Positions 17,911 through 27,385 of a DNA stretch of 64,000 bases are shown piece by piece; the first letter of the stretch is position 1, and each line of letters starts with the position of its first letter. Source of the DNA: Saprospiraceae bacterium (GTDB lineage Bacteria; Bacteroidota; Bacteroidia; Chitinophagales; Saprospiraceae); contig JAHBTW010000007.1 in assembly GCA_019638385.1 (NCBI GenBank), positions 1-64,000 on the forward strand, given 5' to 3'. Below the pieces are notes generated by a model, which had not been told where the DNA came from, made no database searches, and saw only the letters and a program-made list of their open reading frames with translations. The translations under genes and the position numbers were made by a program.

Positions 17911-20900
17911 ATGACCAGATTGCTACACGTTTCTTTGTTCTTTCTTTTCTTTTTTGCAGCAGTAAAAGCGGGTATGGCACAGTGTACCAACCCTACCATT
18001 CAGCTACCCGATGCCTCCACGCCCGTCAACGGCAACCCGGCTACGGCGTATTGCACCACGTTTACATTTGATCCTTCGCTCACGGGCATGCCTACGGGTT
18101 TGTCTATGCAATTGCAACACACCTGGCAGGGCGATTTGAGTATTTTCATCGCAGCTTGCGGCAATACTCTCATGGTGATGAATCGGCCCGGTGTCATCGC
18201 CAGTTGTACAGGAGGGTGCCCCTGCGGCAACTCCAACGACATCGGCTCGCCCGGCGCCCCCGTATTAGTCACTTTCTCCGATGGCGGCGGCCCCGATCCG
18301 GAAAACGGAGTTGCTCAGGGCGGGGGCGCTTACGGCGTTACTTCCGACAACTCCTGCAACGTGAGTACGGTGAGCTCGTTTGCTCAATTGTGGGCAGGCT
18401 GCCCTCCCGGCCCCATTTCGGCACAGGTATGCATTGCCGACCATGCCGGCGCCGATACAGGTGTTGCGGCGGATGTGACGCTGATTTATCCCAACCCGGT
18501 AATATGCGGTTGTACCAATCCCAGCTCGCCCAACTACAACCCCGCTGCCAATGTGGATGACGGCAGTTGTCTGCCCAACTGCGCGGCACTCAGCGTAAGC
18601 GCAATTGCCAACGGCCTCGTTTGTGCCGGTGGCAGCATATCCATAACCACTACCGTATCGGGCGCTTCCGTAGGCGCTACCTACAATTGGACGGGCGCTA
18701 ATATCGGTTTCCTGTCCCCGACTAATTCTCCCAACCCTACCGTAACAGTACCGCCTACTTTTACGGGCGGCAGCCTTTCCTTCAACCTCACCGTTACCGA
18801 CGGCCCCTGCTCCCAATCTACGGTAGTGGTGATTCCCATTACCCCTCCTACCCCGCCGCAGATCACCGGCACACCGACACTTTGTCCGGGGCAAACCACG
18901 GCCAGCCTCTCGGTCAGCGGTTTCTACACGAGTTATAACTGGTCGAACGGCAGCACCACCGCCTCTACTCAGGTGGCCAGCCCGGGTATCTATACGGTTA
19001 CCGTCACCGAACCCGGCGGCTGCGTTACGACGGCTTCCGTCACCGTGACGGCTTTGCCCACTCCGGAGCCGCAAATCACCGGCCCGGCATCTATTTGTCA
19101 GGGAGGAAGCGCAACCCTGAGTGCCGGCCCGGGCTTTAGTACTTACGCCTGGTCAAACGGCAACTTCGGTTCAAGCATCACGATCAACCAAGCCGGATTG
19201 TATATTGTCACGGTGACCAATGCTGCGGGATGTGCCGGAACAGCACAAATTATTGTGCTCAACGAGCCGCCGCCCGTGCCGGGTATTTTTGGCAATAACC
19301 AAATATGCCCCAACGGCGGCAGCACGGTGCTTTCCGGTGAATTGGGTTATTCAAGTTACCAATGGTCCACGGGCGCTTTTACACCCGATGTACTCATTAC
19401 GTCGCCCGGCACCTATACGCTTACGGCGACCCACCCGAACGGTTGCGTCGGTACCAATACCTTCACGGTGACCTTAATCCCCGTAACGCCGGCCACCATA
19501 CAAGGCCCCGCCACCCTATGCGCGGGCGATTTCGCCAACCTGACCGTGCAGCCTTTTTCGTATGTATCTTATTTGTGGTCAGATGGGCAAACGGGGCAGT
19601 CTATCACAGCAACTCAGGCGGGCACTTATTCTGTAACGGCTACCACCGCGCAGGGCTGCGATGTTACGGCCTCTATTACGATAGCGAGCGCGCCTTCACC
19701 CAATCCGGTCATCAGCGGCAACCTGGCGATCTGTCCGGGTGCAAGCACCACGCTGAATGCCGGTCCCGGGTTTACTTCGTATCAATGGTCGGACGGCGGA
19801 TCAACTGCGAGTTTGGTCACGAGCCAGCCGGGGACTTACAGCGTTACCGTCACTAATACACAAGGCTGCGAGGGCACTGCAAGCGTCACCGTGACGCCGT
19901 CGCCGGTGCCTTCGCCGGTTATTTCCGGCCCTTCAGAAATTTGCCCGGGCGGATTGGCCAACCTCGATGCTGGTGCGGGATATGTATCGTATCAATGGTC
20001 GTCGGGCACTTCGGGGCAGCAATTGTCTGTGAATGCGCCGGGTACTTACGCGGTTACGGTGACCAATGCAGCGGGTTGCAGCGACAGTACCAGTTTTACC
20101 ATTGCTCCGGCACCGGTGCCCAATCCGGCCATCAGCGGCGCTTTGTCCTTTTGTCAGGGTACCAATACGACGCTGAATGCCGGGCCGGGATTCTCCACTT
20201 ATGCCTGGTCGAACGGTGGCAACAGCGCCACGAATACCGTTTCTGCACCAGGCGCTTATACAGTCACGGTGACCAATGCTTCCGGGTGCAGCAACACCGC
20301 CACGGTGAATGTAACGGCTACCCCCAATCCTGTACCGGCAATTTCCGGCAATTTGGAAATATGCCCTGGCGCGTCCACTACGCTGAACGTGACGGGTAGT
20401 TTCAGCAGTTATGCCTGGTCAACCGGCGGCAGCGGCGCTTCCATCACTGCCAATGCAGCCGGTTCGTATATGGTCACCGTTACGGATGCGCAAGGGTGTA
20501 CCGGCACGACCTCGGCTACGGTGAGCGTATTGAATGCGCCCACGCCGCAGATCACCGGCGCGAATACCTTCTGTTTCGACAGCCAAACTACATTGGATGC
20601 AGGCCCCGGTTATGCGTCTTACCAATGGACGCCGAGCGGAAACACCCAGGAAATAACAGCCTCCAACTCCGGCACTTATTCCGTGATCGTTACCGACCAG
20701 AATGGTTGTACTGGCACAACAAGCATACAAGTTACCGAGCTTCCGCAAGTCGTGCCCTCCATTAGTGGAAATGCGGGCTTGTGCCTCGGTCAAACTTCTG
20801 CCAACCTGACCGCCTCAGCGGGTTATACTTCTTACGCATGGTCCACCGGCGGCAGCGGCGCTCAGATTTCCGTACAAACGGGCGGCGTCTATACGGTCAC

Positions 20901-23900
20901 CGTAGTGGATGTAGAGGGCTGCTCCGGCACTGCTTCCTTCACCGTGACGGGCAATACCCCGCCTGCTCCGGCTATTTCCGGTGCAACGGCTTACTGTCAG
21001 GGCGCTTCTACCACGCTTTCTGCGCCGGCTGGTTTCAGTCAGTATTTGTGGTCGAACGGATCAAACAGCGCTTCGCTGACAGCGAGCGCTCCCGGCAATT
21101 ACAGCGTGACGGTGACCGACAATAACGGTTGTACGGGGCAGGCTTCGGTGCAGGTAACCGAAAACCCTAACCCTGTACCCGACATCAGCGGGGTGTTGCA
21201 AATATGTCCGGGTGGATCCACTACCCTGAATGCAGGCATCACTGCGACCGGCTACCAATGGAGCACCGGCGCCACGACGCAGACGATTTCAGTAAGCACC
21301 GCAGGTACCTACGGCGTCACCGTGACGGATGCCAACGGCTGCGTGGGCGCCGACAATGCGACCGTTGTGCAGGTGCCGCAGTTGCAGCCTACCATCAGCG
21401 GCGTGTTGTTTTACTGCGCCGGCAGCAGCACACAATTGAGCGCCAATAGCGGTTATGCTACTTATTCCTGGTCGAACGCCGGCAATCAAGCCGCTATTAC
21501 CGTTTCTGCGCCGGGTACTTATTCGGTCACGGTTACTGACTTGAACGGATGCAGCGGAGAAACTTCGGTGAGCGTGACGGAGCGCGCATTGCCCACGCCG
21601 CAGATACTCGGCAACTTATCCTATTGCGAAGGCAACTCTACCACATTAAATTCGAGTGGAAACTTTCCCACTTATAACTGGAGCAACGGCGCATCCACTG
21701 CCGGCATCACGTTGAGTACGCCCGGCAATTACGGCCTGACCGTAACCGATTCGTTCGGCTGCCAGGGCAGCACTTCGGTGCAAGTCGTCGAGCATCCGTT
21801 GGTATTTCCAAACATCACGGGCACGCTGAGTTTTTGCGAGGGTTTGCAAACGGTATTGAATGCCGGTGCGGGTTTCGCAACCTATCAGTGGTCAAACAAT
21901 ACGTCCAACCCTACCCTGACGGTCACTTCCGGCGGCGCATATTCCGTCACCGTGACGGATGCCAACGGTTGTGTGACGAATGCGGGCGTAACGGTGACGG
22001 AGTTTCCGGTAACGGCGCCCCAGGTGACCGGCAATACGGCTTTCTGTACCGGCGACAACGTGGTGTTGGATGCCGGTGCGGGGTACGCTGCTTACCAATG
22101 GTCGAATAGCATGAGCGGCCAAACCGTCACCATCACGCAGGGCGGTTTTTATTCCGTCACGGCTACCGATGTGAACGGCTGCGTATCAGACGGCGGCATA
22201 CAGGTCACACAAAATCCATTACCCAATATCGTCATCGGCGGCTCATCGAGTTTCTGCATAGGCGGTTATACCACCCTTAATGCCGGCACGGGTTTTGCCC
22301 AGTACCAGTGGTCGGACGGCAGCACCACGCCCACTATACAAGTATCGCAGCCGGGATTGATCGCCGTTACCGTGACCGACTCCAACGGCTGTTCCGCTTC
22401 CGATGATCTTACCGTCACGCAGGATACCGAACTCAGCCCGGTCATCAACGGCAATCTCACTTTCTGCCCCGGCACCCAAACGGTACTTGATGCCGGTCCG
22501 GGCTATGCCACTTATATCTGGTCAAACAACGCCGGTTCTCAAACCATCACGGTCACGCAACCGGGCACTTATACAGTGACCGTAACAGACGACTTCGGAT
22601 GCTTTGGCAGCGGCGATGTAGCAGTGGGACTTTTCCCGCAACCGCAGCCGGTCATTGCCGGGACGCCTTCGTTCTGCGCCGGCAGCAACACGGTGCTTTC
22701 TTCGGGAACGCCTTTTACTGTTTACCAATGGTCCACCGGCGCTGCACAGCCGCAAATTACAGTGGCGACGCCGGGCACTTACGGCCTCACCGTGACCGAC
22801 AGCAACGGCTGTGTGGCTTCTACTTCCCAAATGGTAGAGGAATTTCCGTTGCCTGTATTCGGCATCAGCGGGTTGAATTATTTCTGTGCGGGCGCTTCCA
22901 CGGCCATCAGCGTGCCCAATACCTTTGCCGGCTATCAATGGTCGGGCGGGCAACAAACACCGGACATTTCGGTAGGCACTGCCGGCAATTACAGCATCAC
23001 CGTGACCAATAGCTTCGGCTGCGTGTCTTCACAATCCATCCAAATTGCTCAAATTCCGCTGCCGCTGTCTGATGCAGGCCCGGCGCGGGAACTGACCTGC
23101 AATTTCCCCTCCGTCACATTGGGCGGCCCCGGCAGTAGTCAGGGCAGTGCTTATGTGTATCAGTGGAGCGGCCCGGGCATCACAGCCGCCAACGGTTCGC
23201 AGGCGCAGCCGGTCGTGACCGCGCCCGGTAGTTATACCCTCATGGTGACAGATACGGTACACAATTGTGTTTCCACCGTGAACGCCACGCAGGTGGCCGA
23301 CCTCACCGCACCGCCGATGGTAATGACCAATGCCCTGGATACGCTGGATTGCGTAACGCCTTCGGTCGTCGTGAGCGGGAATGGATCGGCTACGGGCGCC
23401 GATATTGCTTATCAGTGGATCGGCCCCGGCGGCACGCCCATTCCGGGCGCTACTGCGCTCACCTACACCGCTTCTGTACCGGGTGTTTATACGCTGCGGG
23501 TGATCAATAACTATACCGGCTGCACCGCTCAAAGCGTCTCAACAGTAGCTCAGGATGTAGCATTGCCTGCAGCAGATGCAGGCCCCGGCCGCCATCTCAA
23601 TTGCATCACGACCGCCGATGCATTGGACGGCGGCAGCTCTTCTACCGGCAACAACTTCGCTTACCTGTGGAGTACGGTCGGTGGCAACATCGTATCAGGA
23701 GCTACCGGCCTGGCGCCGGTGGTGAACCGTCCGGGCTTGTACATTCTTCGCGTGACGAATCAGCAAAACGGCTGCGTAACGACAGACTCCGTACAAGTGA
23801 CGCAAGATATTGTCGCACCGACGGCTTTCGCCGGACAGACGCAGGAAATTGACTGCCTCCATCCGAGTGTGGGCATTGACGGAACCGGTTCTTCCACCGG

Positions 23901-24843
23901 TGGCAATATGCGTTACGAATGGACGCTCAACGGCAGCCCGGCGGTACTCTCTACCGCACTTGCCTGGTCGGTTACCGTGCCGGGGCTTTATACCTTGCGG
24001 GTTATCAATACCGTGAACGGCTGCTCGGCTGCCAGCAATGTGGTCGTGACCGAAAACCCGGCGCGCCCGCGCGATGTGGCCGTGCTGTCGAATGATCCGA
24101 TTTGCTTCGGCGACACCAACGGCAGAATCTTGCTCGGCGCGGTTACGGGCGGCACGGCGCCGTTCCTGTTCAGCATCAACGGAGAACCCTTCCGCGCTCA
24201 AACGTTGTATCCCAATCTCGGCGCGGGCGATTACAATATCATCGTACAGGATGCTACCGGATGCGAGTACGCGCTGACAGTGAACCTCCGGGAGGGCAAC
24301 GACTTAGCCCTCGACCTCGGTCCCGATCAATACATACGAATCGGAGAGCGGGCCATCATTGAGGCGCAATACAATATCCCGGATGCGGAAGTATCCTCAT
24401 TCGGCTGGACGACGGTGGATTCGTTGGAGTGCCTGACTTGTCTGACCCTCAACCTGAGGCCGTTCATTACCACTACCTATTCGGCTACGCTGGTAGATGA
24501 CCGGGGATGCCGCATCACGGAACAGGTGACCATATACGTTGCCAATCCGCGGGAGGTGTTCATACCGAATGCCTTTTCGCCCAACAATGACGGCACCAAC
24601 GATCGGCTCATGGTCTTTGCCGGCGAAGACGTGGACTTTGTACGATCCTTTATGGTGTTCAACCGCTGGGGAGAAGCCGTATTCGAGGTGTATAATTTTC
24701 CGCCCAATGACCCGGCTTACGGCTGGGACGGCAACCACCGGGCGCGCCTGTACAATTCAGCGGTATTTGTCTATTTCGCTGAAGTACAGTTTATAGACGG
24801 CAGCGTGAAGCTCTTCAAAGGAGATGCGACGTTGATGAAGTGA
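17911..24843 (+). CDS. Giant Ig-like repeat adhesin with type B T9SS (CHU_C) C-terminus
   Basis: A 2310-residue secreted protein with a strong signal peptide (MTRLLHVSLFFLFFFAAVKAG, then MAQ). Residues about 24-200 form a domain like the P-type/proprotein-convertase beta-sandwich, followed by a short CTNPSSPNYNPAANVDDGSC motif found in many Bacteroidota surface proteins. About residues 310-1715 are 20 Ig-like repeats of about 70 residues, each with the pattern ISG-x-x-x-x-C-x-G, YxWSNG, GxYxVTVT and GC. Then come four PKD/Ig-like modules of the DAGPxRxLxC type, one SprB-like repeat (GDTNGRILLGAVTGGTAPF), and the CHU_C domain (FIPNAFSPNNDGTND, FNRWGEAVF, YGWDGNH, about 2215-2310). The stop TGA is directly joined to the stop of the convergent GIN gene. 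Function as a surface adhesin is inferred. Confidence 0.9.
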   Translation: MTRLLHVSLFFLFFFAAVKAGMAQCTNPTIQLPDASTPVNGNPATAYCTTFTFDPSLTGMPTGLSMQLQHTWQGDLSIFIAACGNTLMVMNRPGVIASCTGGCPCGNSNDIGSPGAPVLVTFSDGGGPDPENGVAQGGGAYGVTSDNSCNVSTVSSFAQLWAGCPPGPISAQVCIADHAGADTGVAADVTLIYPNPVICGCTNPSSPNYNPAANVDDGSCLPNCAALSVSAIANGLVCAGGSISITTTVSGASVGATYNWTGANIGFLSPTNSPNPTVTVPPTFTGGSLSFNLTVTDGPCSQSTVVVIPITPPTPPQITGTPTLCPGQTTASLSVSGFYTSYNWSNGSTTASTQVASPGIYTVTVTEPGGCVTTASVTVTALPTPEPQITGPASICQGGSATLSAGPGFSTYAWSNGNFGSSITINQAGLYIVTVTNAAGCAGTAQIIVLNEPPPVPGIFGNNQICPNGGSTVLSGELGYSSYQWSTGAFTPDVLITSPGTYTLTATHPNGCVGTNTFTVTLIPVTPATIQGPATLCAGDFANLTVQPFSYVSYLWSDGQTGQSITATQAGTYSVTATTAQGCDVTASITIASAPSPNPVISGNLAICPGASTTLNAGPGFTSYQWSDGGSTASLVTSQPGTYSVTVTNTQGCEGTASVTVTPSPVPSPVISGPSEICPGGLANLDAGAGYVSYQWSSGTSGQQLSVNAPGTYAVTVTNAAGCSDSTSFTIAPAPVPNPAISGALSFCQGTNTTLNAGPGFSTYAWSNGGNSATNTVSAPGAYTVTVTNASGCSNTATVNVTATPNPVPAISGNLEICPGASTTLNVTGSFSSYAWSTGGSGASITANAAGSYMVTVTDAQGCTGTTSATVSVLNAPTPQITGANTFCFDSQTTLDAGPGYASYQWTPSGNTQEITASNSGTYSVIVTDQNGCTGTTSIQVTELPQVVPSISGNAGLCLGQTSANLTASAGYTSYAWSTGGSGAQISVQTGGVYTVTVVDVEGCSGTASFTVTGNTPPAPAISGATAYCQGASTTLSAPAGFSQYLWSNGSNSASLTASAPGNYSVTVTDNNGCTGQASVQVTENPNPVPDISGVLQICPGGSTTLNAGITATGYQWSTGATTQTISVSTAGTYGVTVTDANGCVGADNATVVQVPQLQPTISGVLFYCAGSSTQLSANSGYATYSWSNAGNQAAITVSAPGTYSVTVTDLNGCSGETSVSVTERALPTPQILGNLSYCEGNSTTLNSSGNFPTYNWSNGASTAGITLSTPGNYGLTVTDSFGCQGSTSVQVVEHPLVFPNITGTLSFCEGLQTVLNAGAGFATYQWSNNTSNPTLTVTSGGAYSVTVTDANGCVTNAGVTVTEFPVTAPQVTGNTAFCTGDNVVLDAGAGYAAYQWSNSMSGQTVTITQGGFYSVTATDVNGCVSDGGIQVTQNPLPNIVIGGSSSFCIGGYTTLNAGTGFAQYQWSDGSTTPTIQVSQPGLIAVTVTDSNGCSASDDLTVTQDTELSPVINGNLTFCPGTQTVLDAGPGYATYIWSNNAGSQTITVTQPGTYTVTVTDDFGCFGSGDVAVGLFPQPQPVIAGTPSFCAGSNTVLSSGTPFTVYQWSTGAAQPQITVATPGTYGLTVTDSNGCVASTSQMVEEFPLPVFGISGLNYFCAGASTAISVPNTFAGYQWSGGQQTPDISVGTAGNYSITVTNSFGCVSSQSIQIAQIPLPLSDAGPARELTCNFPSVTLGGPGSSQGSAYVYQWSGPGITAANGSQAQPVVTAPGSYTLMVTDTVHNCVSTVNATQVADLTAPPMVMTNALDTLDCVTPSVVVSGNGSATGADIAYQWIGPGGTPIPGATALTYTASVPGVYTLRVINNYTGCTAQSVSTVAQDVALPAADAGPGRHLNCITTADALDGGSSSTGNNFAYLWSTVGGNIVSGATGLAPVVNRPGLYILRVTNQQNGCVTTDSVQVTQDIVAPTAFAGQTQEIDCLHPSVGIDGTGSSTGGNMRYEWTLNGSPAVLSTALAWSVTVPGLYTLRVINTVNGCSAASNVVVTENPARPRDVAVLSNDPICFGDTNGRILLGAVTGGTAPFLFSINGEPFRAQTLYPNLGAGDYNIIVQDATGCEYALTVNLREGNDLALDLGPDQYIRIGERAIIEAQYNIPDAEVSSFGWTTVDSLECLTCLTLNLRPFITTTYSATLVDDRGCRITEQVTIYVANPREVFIPNAFSPNNDGTNDRLMVFAGEDVDFVRSFMVFNRWGEAVFEVYNFPPNDPAYGWDGNHRARLYNSAVFVYFAEVQFIDGSVKLFKGDATLMK
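18850..23060 (+). repeat. 20 tandem Ig-like repeats (about 210 bp) in the second giant adhesin
   Basis: Twenty copies counted from the 'P-x-I-[ST]-G' opening of each unit. Average period is about 210 bases (70 residues). Unlike the 492-bp array upstream, the copies are well diverged at DNA level, so this array appears older. Each unit carries two cysteines at fixed positions. Confidence 0.8.
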
Positions 24844-25533
24844 TCACCGGAACACCTTGCGGATATCGCCGGTAATGATGTTGCGGACGTTGCTTTCTTC
24901 GGGGTCACCTCTGTACTCTATTGTGCCGCCGGTGTGAGCGGTCGCTTCAAATGCCCGAAGAGCCGTGACAAATGCTTGTCCGCCGGTGACGGCGCGCGCG
25001 TAGGTGCGGTCCGATTGCAAGTCAAAGGCCTCTACCCGACCTCCTGAGGCTGCTGAAGTGGTTTGGGTGGCTGTAGCGCCGCTCAACCGGAGTACGCCGC
25101 CCTCGGCGGCTGTAGCGCCCACTGCATTCATGGCGAGTTCCAGGTCTATTTGAGCGCCCGATCCGGCGCGCAGTTCGATTTTGTCGCCGCGCAGCGGTTC
25201 AGCGGCTGCAATGCGTGCGCCGGCATTGGCTTTTATGTTGCGAAGCACATTGTAATGCACCGCAATTTTCACCTCAAAGTCTTTATAGAGCAGGGAGTTG
25301 AGAAAATGGATGCGCAGTTCTCCGCGCATTACTTTCACGGTGATGTCTTTTTGCGCAGCGCCGGATATTTCTATTACAGCGCGTTCGTCGCTGTCCTGAT
25401 GCAGCGTTACTTCGATGTTGCCGGAGACGGACAGCGCATCGAATGGTTCTAATTCGTAGGTTTTTTGAGCGAAAGCGGATTGGAAGAACAGACAAACAGA
25501 CAAGGTGAGGAAAAGAAGTAGTGAATTTTTCAT
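24844..25533 (-). CDS. Head GIN domain-containing secreted protein (DUF2807)
   Basis: A 229-residue protein. ATG 25533 is chosen because it starts a clean signal peptide, MKNSLLLFLTLSVCLFFQSA-FAQ; the frame extends upstream but only with poor sequence. The mature part opens YELEPFDALSVSGNIEVTL and continues with IEISGAAQKDITVKV and LRNIKANAGARI, matching the 'head GIN' (DUF2807) putative auto-transporter adhesin fold, a beta-helix of short rungs. Such proteins are common, periplasmic or surface located, and of unknown role. It has its stop in the palindrome TGATCA shared with the stop of the giant adhesin gene. Upstream lies a long region without genes. A near-consensus -7 box (CAAGTTTG) sits on the minus strand around 25577-25570. 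Confidence 0.85.
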   Translation of the reverse strand: MKNSLLLFLTLSVCLFFQSAFAQKTYELEPFDALSVSGNIEVTLHQDSDERAVIEISGAAQKDITVKVMRGELRIHFLNSLLYKDFEVKIAVHYNVLRNIKANAGARIAAAEPLRGDKIELRAGSGAQIDLELAMNAVGATAAEGGVLRLSGATATQTTSAASGGRVEAFDLQSDRTYARAVTGGQAFVTALRAFEATAHTGGTIEYRGDPEESNVRNIITGDIRKVFR

Positions 25534-25617
25534 GGTGGAGCGGTATTTTGGTTTCCGCTGTAAGGATGCGCAAACTTGTCGGCGCCCCCTATCCCGAATA
25601 CGAAATGGCCTAAAAAC

Positions 25618-25654
25618 AGTAAGTCGCACCTCTTGACAGCGGTACGACTTACTT
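25618..25654. repeat. Hairpin 1 with AGTAAGTCG arms
   Basis: AGTAAGTCG at 25618-25626 pairs with CGACTTACT at 25645-25653. After one mismatch three further pairs (ACC/GGT) extend the stem, leaving a loop of about 10 bases. The same arm occurs in hairpin 2, 100 bases downstream. Confidence 0.75.
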
Positions 25655-25756
25655 GCCGAAAATCATAATCCCATGAACAATTAAAACTAAGTTTCACTCC
25701 CTAAGGAGGTATATCGTGAGCCGAGCGGCTAAGTTTTCAAGTTTGATAAGTTTGAG

Positions 25757-25793
25757 AATAGTAAGTCGATTTGAAAAAAACCGACTTACTATT
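25757..25793. repeat. Hairpin 2 with AATAGTAAGTCG arms
   Basis: AATAGTAAGTCG at 25757-25768 pairs perfectly with CGACTTACTATT at 25782-25793 (12 bp). After one A/C mismatch three T-A pairs continue, leaving a 5-base loop. The stem is not followed by a T-run, so it is not an ordinary intrinsic terminator. Confidence 0.8.
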
Positions 25794-26097
25794 TACAAAC
25801 GAAAATTCCCATGTTTTTTGTCCAAACTCGCGGCGCCGGTACTTTTACCCGCGTTACATCTCGTTTGACAGTACAAACATCTTATGATTTTCGCCATGCA
25901 ACAAAGACAAAATAACTGGTTTGTGAAGTTACAGATGGTTAAAAAAAAGGGGCATTACATATCTTAATTATTGAAAATCAAATATTTGTAATCATATATT
26001 ATTTTTTATAATCGAACAATTTGTGAAGAAAACAAGGTCGAAAAAGTGTGTTTTTAGCGAGAAATTTTTTTCATTTTTTTTGAAAAAAGCGATTTTG

Positions 26098-27216
26098 TCA
26101 CCGGAAAGGGTCGGAATGGGCCGGATTGTTGATGAATGTGGTATCGGTAAGCGTTTTTAGGAAAGCGATCAAATCTTGTTTGTCGCGAGCGCTGAGGCTG
26201 AAGGGCAGGATGTTGACATCTTCGTTTTCCACGCCATGCCCGCCGCGGGTGTAATGGTCGAGCACCTCCTCCAGCGTTTGGAAGCGGCCGTCGTGCATGT
26301 AGGGCGCCGTGAGTTCGATGTTGCGCAGCGACACTACTCGGAACTTGCCGTTGTCGAACCTGTTTCCGGTCACTTCGCCCCGGCCCTTATCGGGGAAGGC
26401 GTCTATGTTGGGCACGTTGTCTAATCCGTTGTTGGTATAGGTGTTGAAGGAGTTGTTGCCGAAGGTAGGCGCAAAGTGGCAATGCGAGCAGCCGGGGTGG
26501 TTGAGTTGTTGGGCTTCTTCGAAGAAGAACAGTTGCCGGCCGCGCTCTTCCTCATCAGTGTACCAGCCCTGATTGCGCCATATTACATCGTCGTAGCGGG
26601 AATTGACGCTGATGAGGGTGCGTTCAAACTGTGCAATGGCCTTGGCGGCCAGTTCTTTGGTAATCTGGCTTTTGCGTTCAATGCCGAATGCCTGTCGGAA
26701 ACGCCTGGGGTAATGGGGGTGGCGGCGCAGTTTGTCCAGCACGTTGGGCCAGCTTTCGTTCATTTCGGTATGATCCTCTACGGGGATGAGGGCTTGTTCT
26801 TCCAGCGAATTGGCCCGGCCGTCCCAGAAGAATTCGCGCACATGGAAAGCCAGATTGTCCAATGCCATCGCGCTGCGCCTGCCGGAAATGCCGAGTACGC
26901 CGGTGCTCACGGCCAGTCCGTCGGTGAAGGCCAACTCCTGCCGGTGGCAGGAAGCGCAGGACTGTGTGCTGTCGGAAGAGAGAATGGGGTCGTAAAACAA
27001 TCGCCGCCCTAGCTCAATACCCGCTTCGGTGAGGGGATTGTCTTCCGGGATGACCGGCTGCGGCATCCAGGAAGGAATATTGAGGCTGACCGGTTGAGGG
27101 GTGTATTCGCCGGCGATGAGTTCATCGGTTGGTTGCGGGACCTCGTCGGGCTTGCATCCGGCGGCAAAGTATATGGCTGCCGCAATGGGCAGGATGATGA
27201 GCAGTAGCTTGCGCAT
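26098..27216 (-). CDS. Cytochrome-c peroxidase family lipoprotein (MauG/CcpA-type)
   Basis: A 372-residue diheme protein. ATG 27216 gives MRKLLLIILPIAAAIYFAAGC, a lipoprotein signal with the lipid-anchored Cys at 21; a longer in-frame start at 27273 adds only a non-signal prefix. First heme motif CASCH at about 87-91, second CSHCH at about 243-247, with the family's GRRLFYDPILS before the first and APYMHDGRFQTLEEVLDHY near the C-terminus. This is the di-heme cytochrome c peroxidase/MauG layout: one high- and one low-potential heme, reducing hydrogen peroxide or oxidising a substrate in the periplasm. It is transcribed alone, away from a divergent LigB-type dioxygenase gene with 169 bases between the starts. 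Confidence 0.9.
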   Translation of the reverse strand: MRKLLLIILPIAAAIYFAAGCKPDEVPQPTDELIAGEYTPQPVSLNIPSWMPQPVIPEDNPLTEAGIELGRRLFYDPILSSDSTQSCASCHRQELAFTDGLAVSTGVLGISGRRSAMALDNLAFHVREFFWDGRANSLEEQALIPVEDHTEMNESWPNVLDKLRRHPHYPRRFRQAFGIERKSQITKELAAKAIAQFERTLISVNSRYDDVIWRNQGWYTDEEERGRQLFFFEEAQQLNHPGCSHCHFAPTFGNNSFNTYTNNGLDNVPNIDAFPDKGRGEVTGNRFDNGKFRVVSLRNIELTAPYMHDGRFQTLEEVLDHYTRGGHGVENEDVNILPFSLSARDKQDLIAFLKTLTDTTFINNPAHSDPFR

Positions 27217-27385
27217 GTAGGTTCGTGATTTCTGTTTGGTAAACAAAAAAGCGGGGAAATGTATTGAGGGCAATTAAACATTTTTGGACGTGGTATGAGT
27301 TCAAATCTGAAGGATACCGCTAAACAAAAGTCTGGCTCAAGGCATTCCATACAATCATTTCTCTTATGTTTAGATTAAACACATC

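Larger units (their letters stand above)
25534..26097. other. 564-bp region without recognised gene, two related hairpins
   Basis: AT-rich stretch between two minus-strand genes. It holds two inverted repeats with the same AGTAAGTCG arm, listed separately, and between them AAGGAGGT at 25703-25710, followed by GTG at 25716 opening a 50-codon frame that I do not accept as a gene. The right half (about 25900-26090) is very AT-rich with poly-T/A runs and may include the termination region of the peroxidase gene. No tRNA or recognised riboswitch seen. Confidence 0.6.

Noticed and set aside
25716..25868. 50-codon GTG frame behind a perfect AAGGAGGT
   Set aside because: It contains hairpin 2, has odd composition and no recognisable product, and Bacteroidota depend little on Shine-Dalgarno sites. 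Kept only as a remark.
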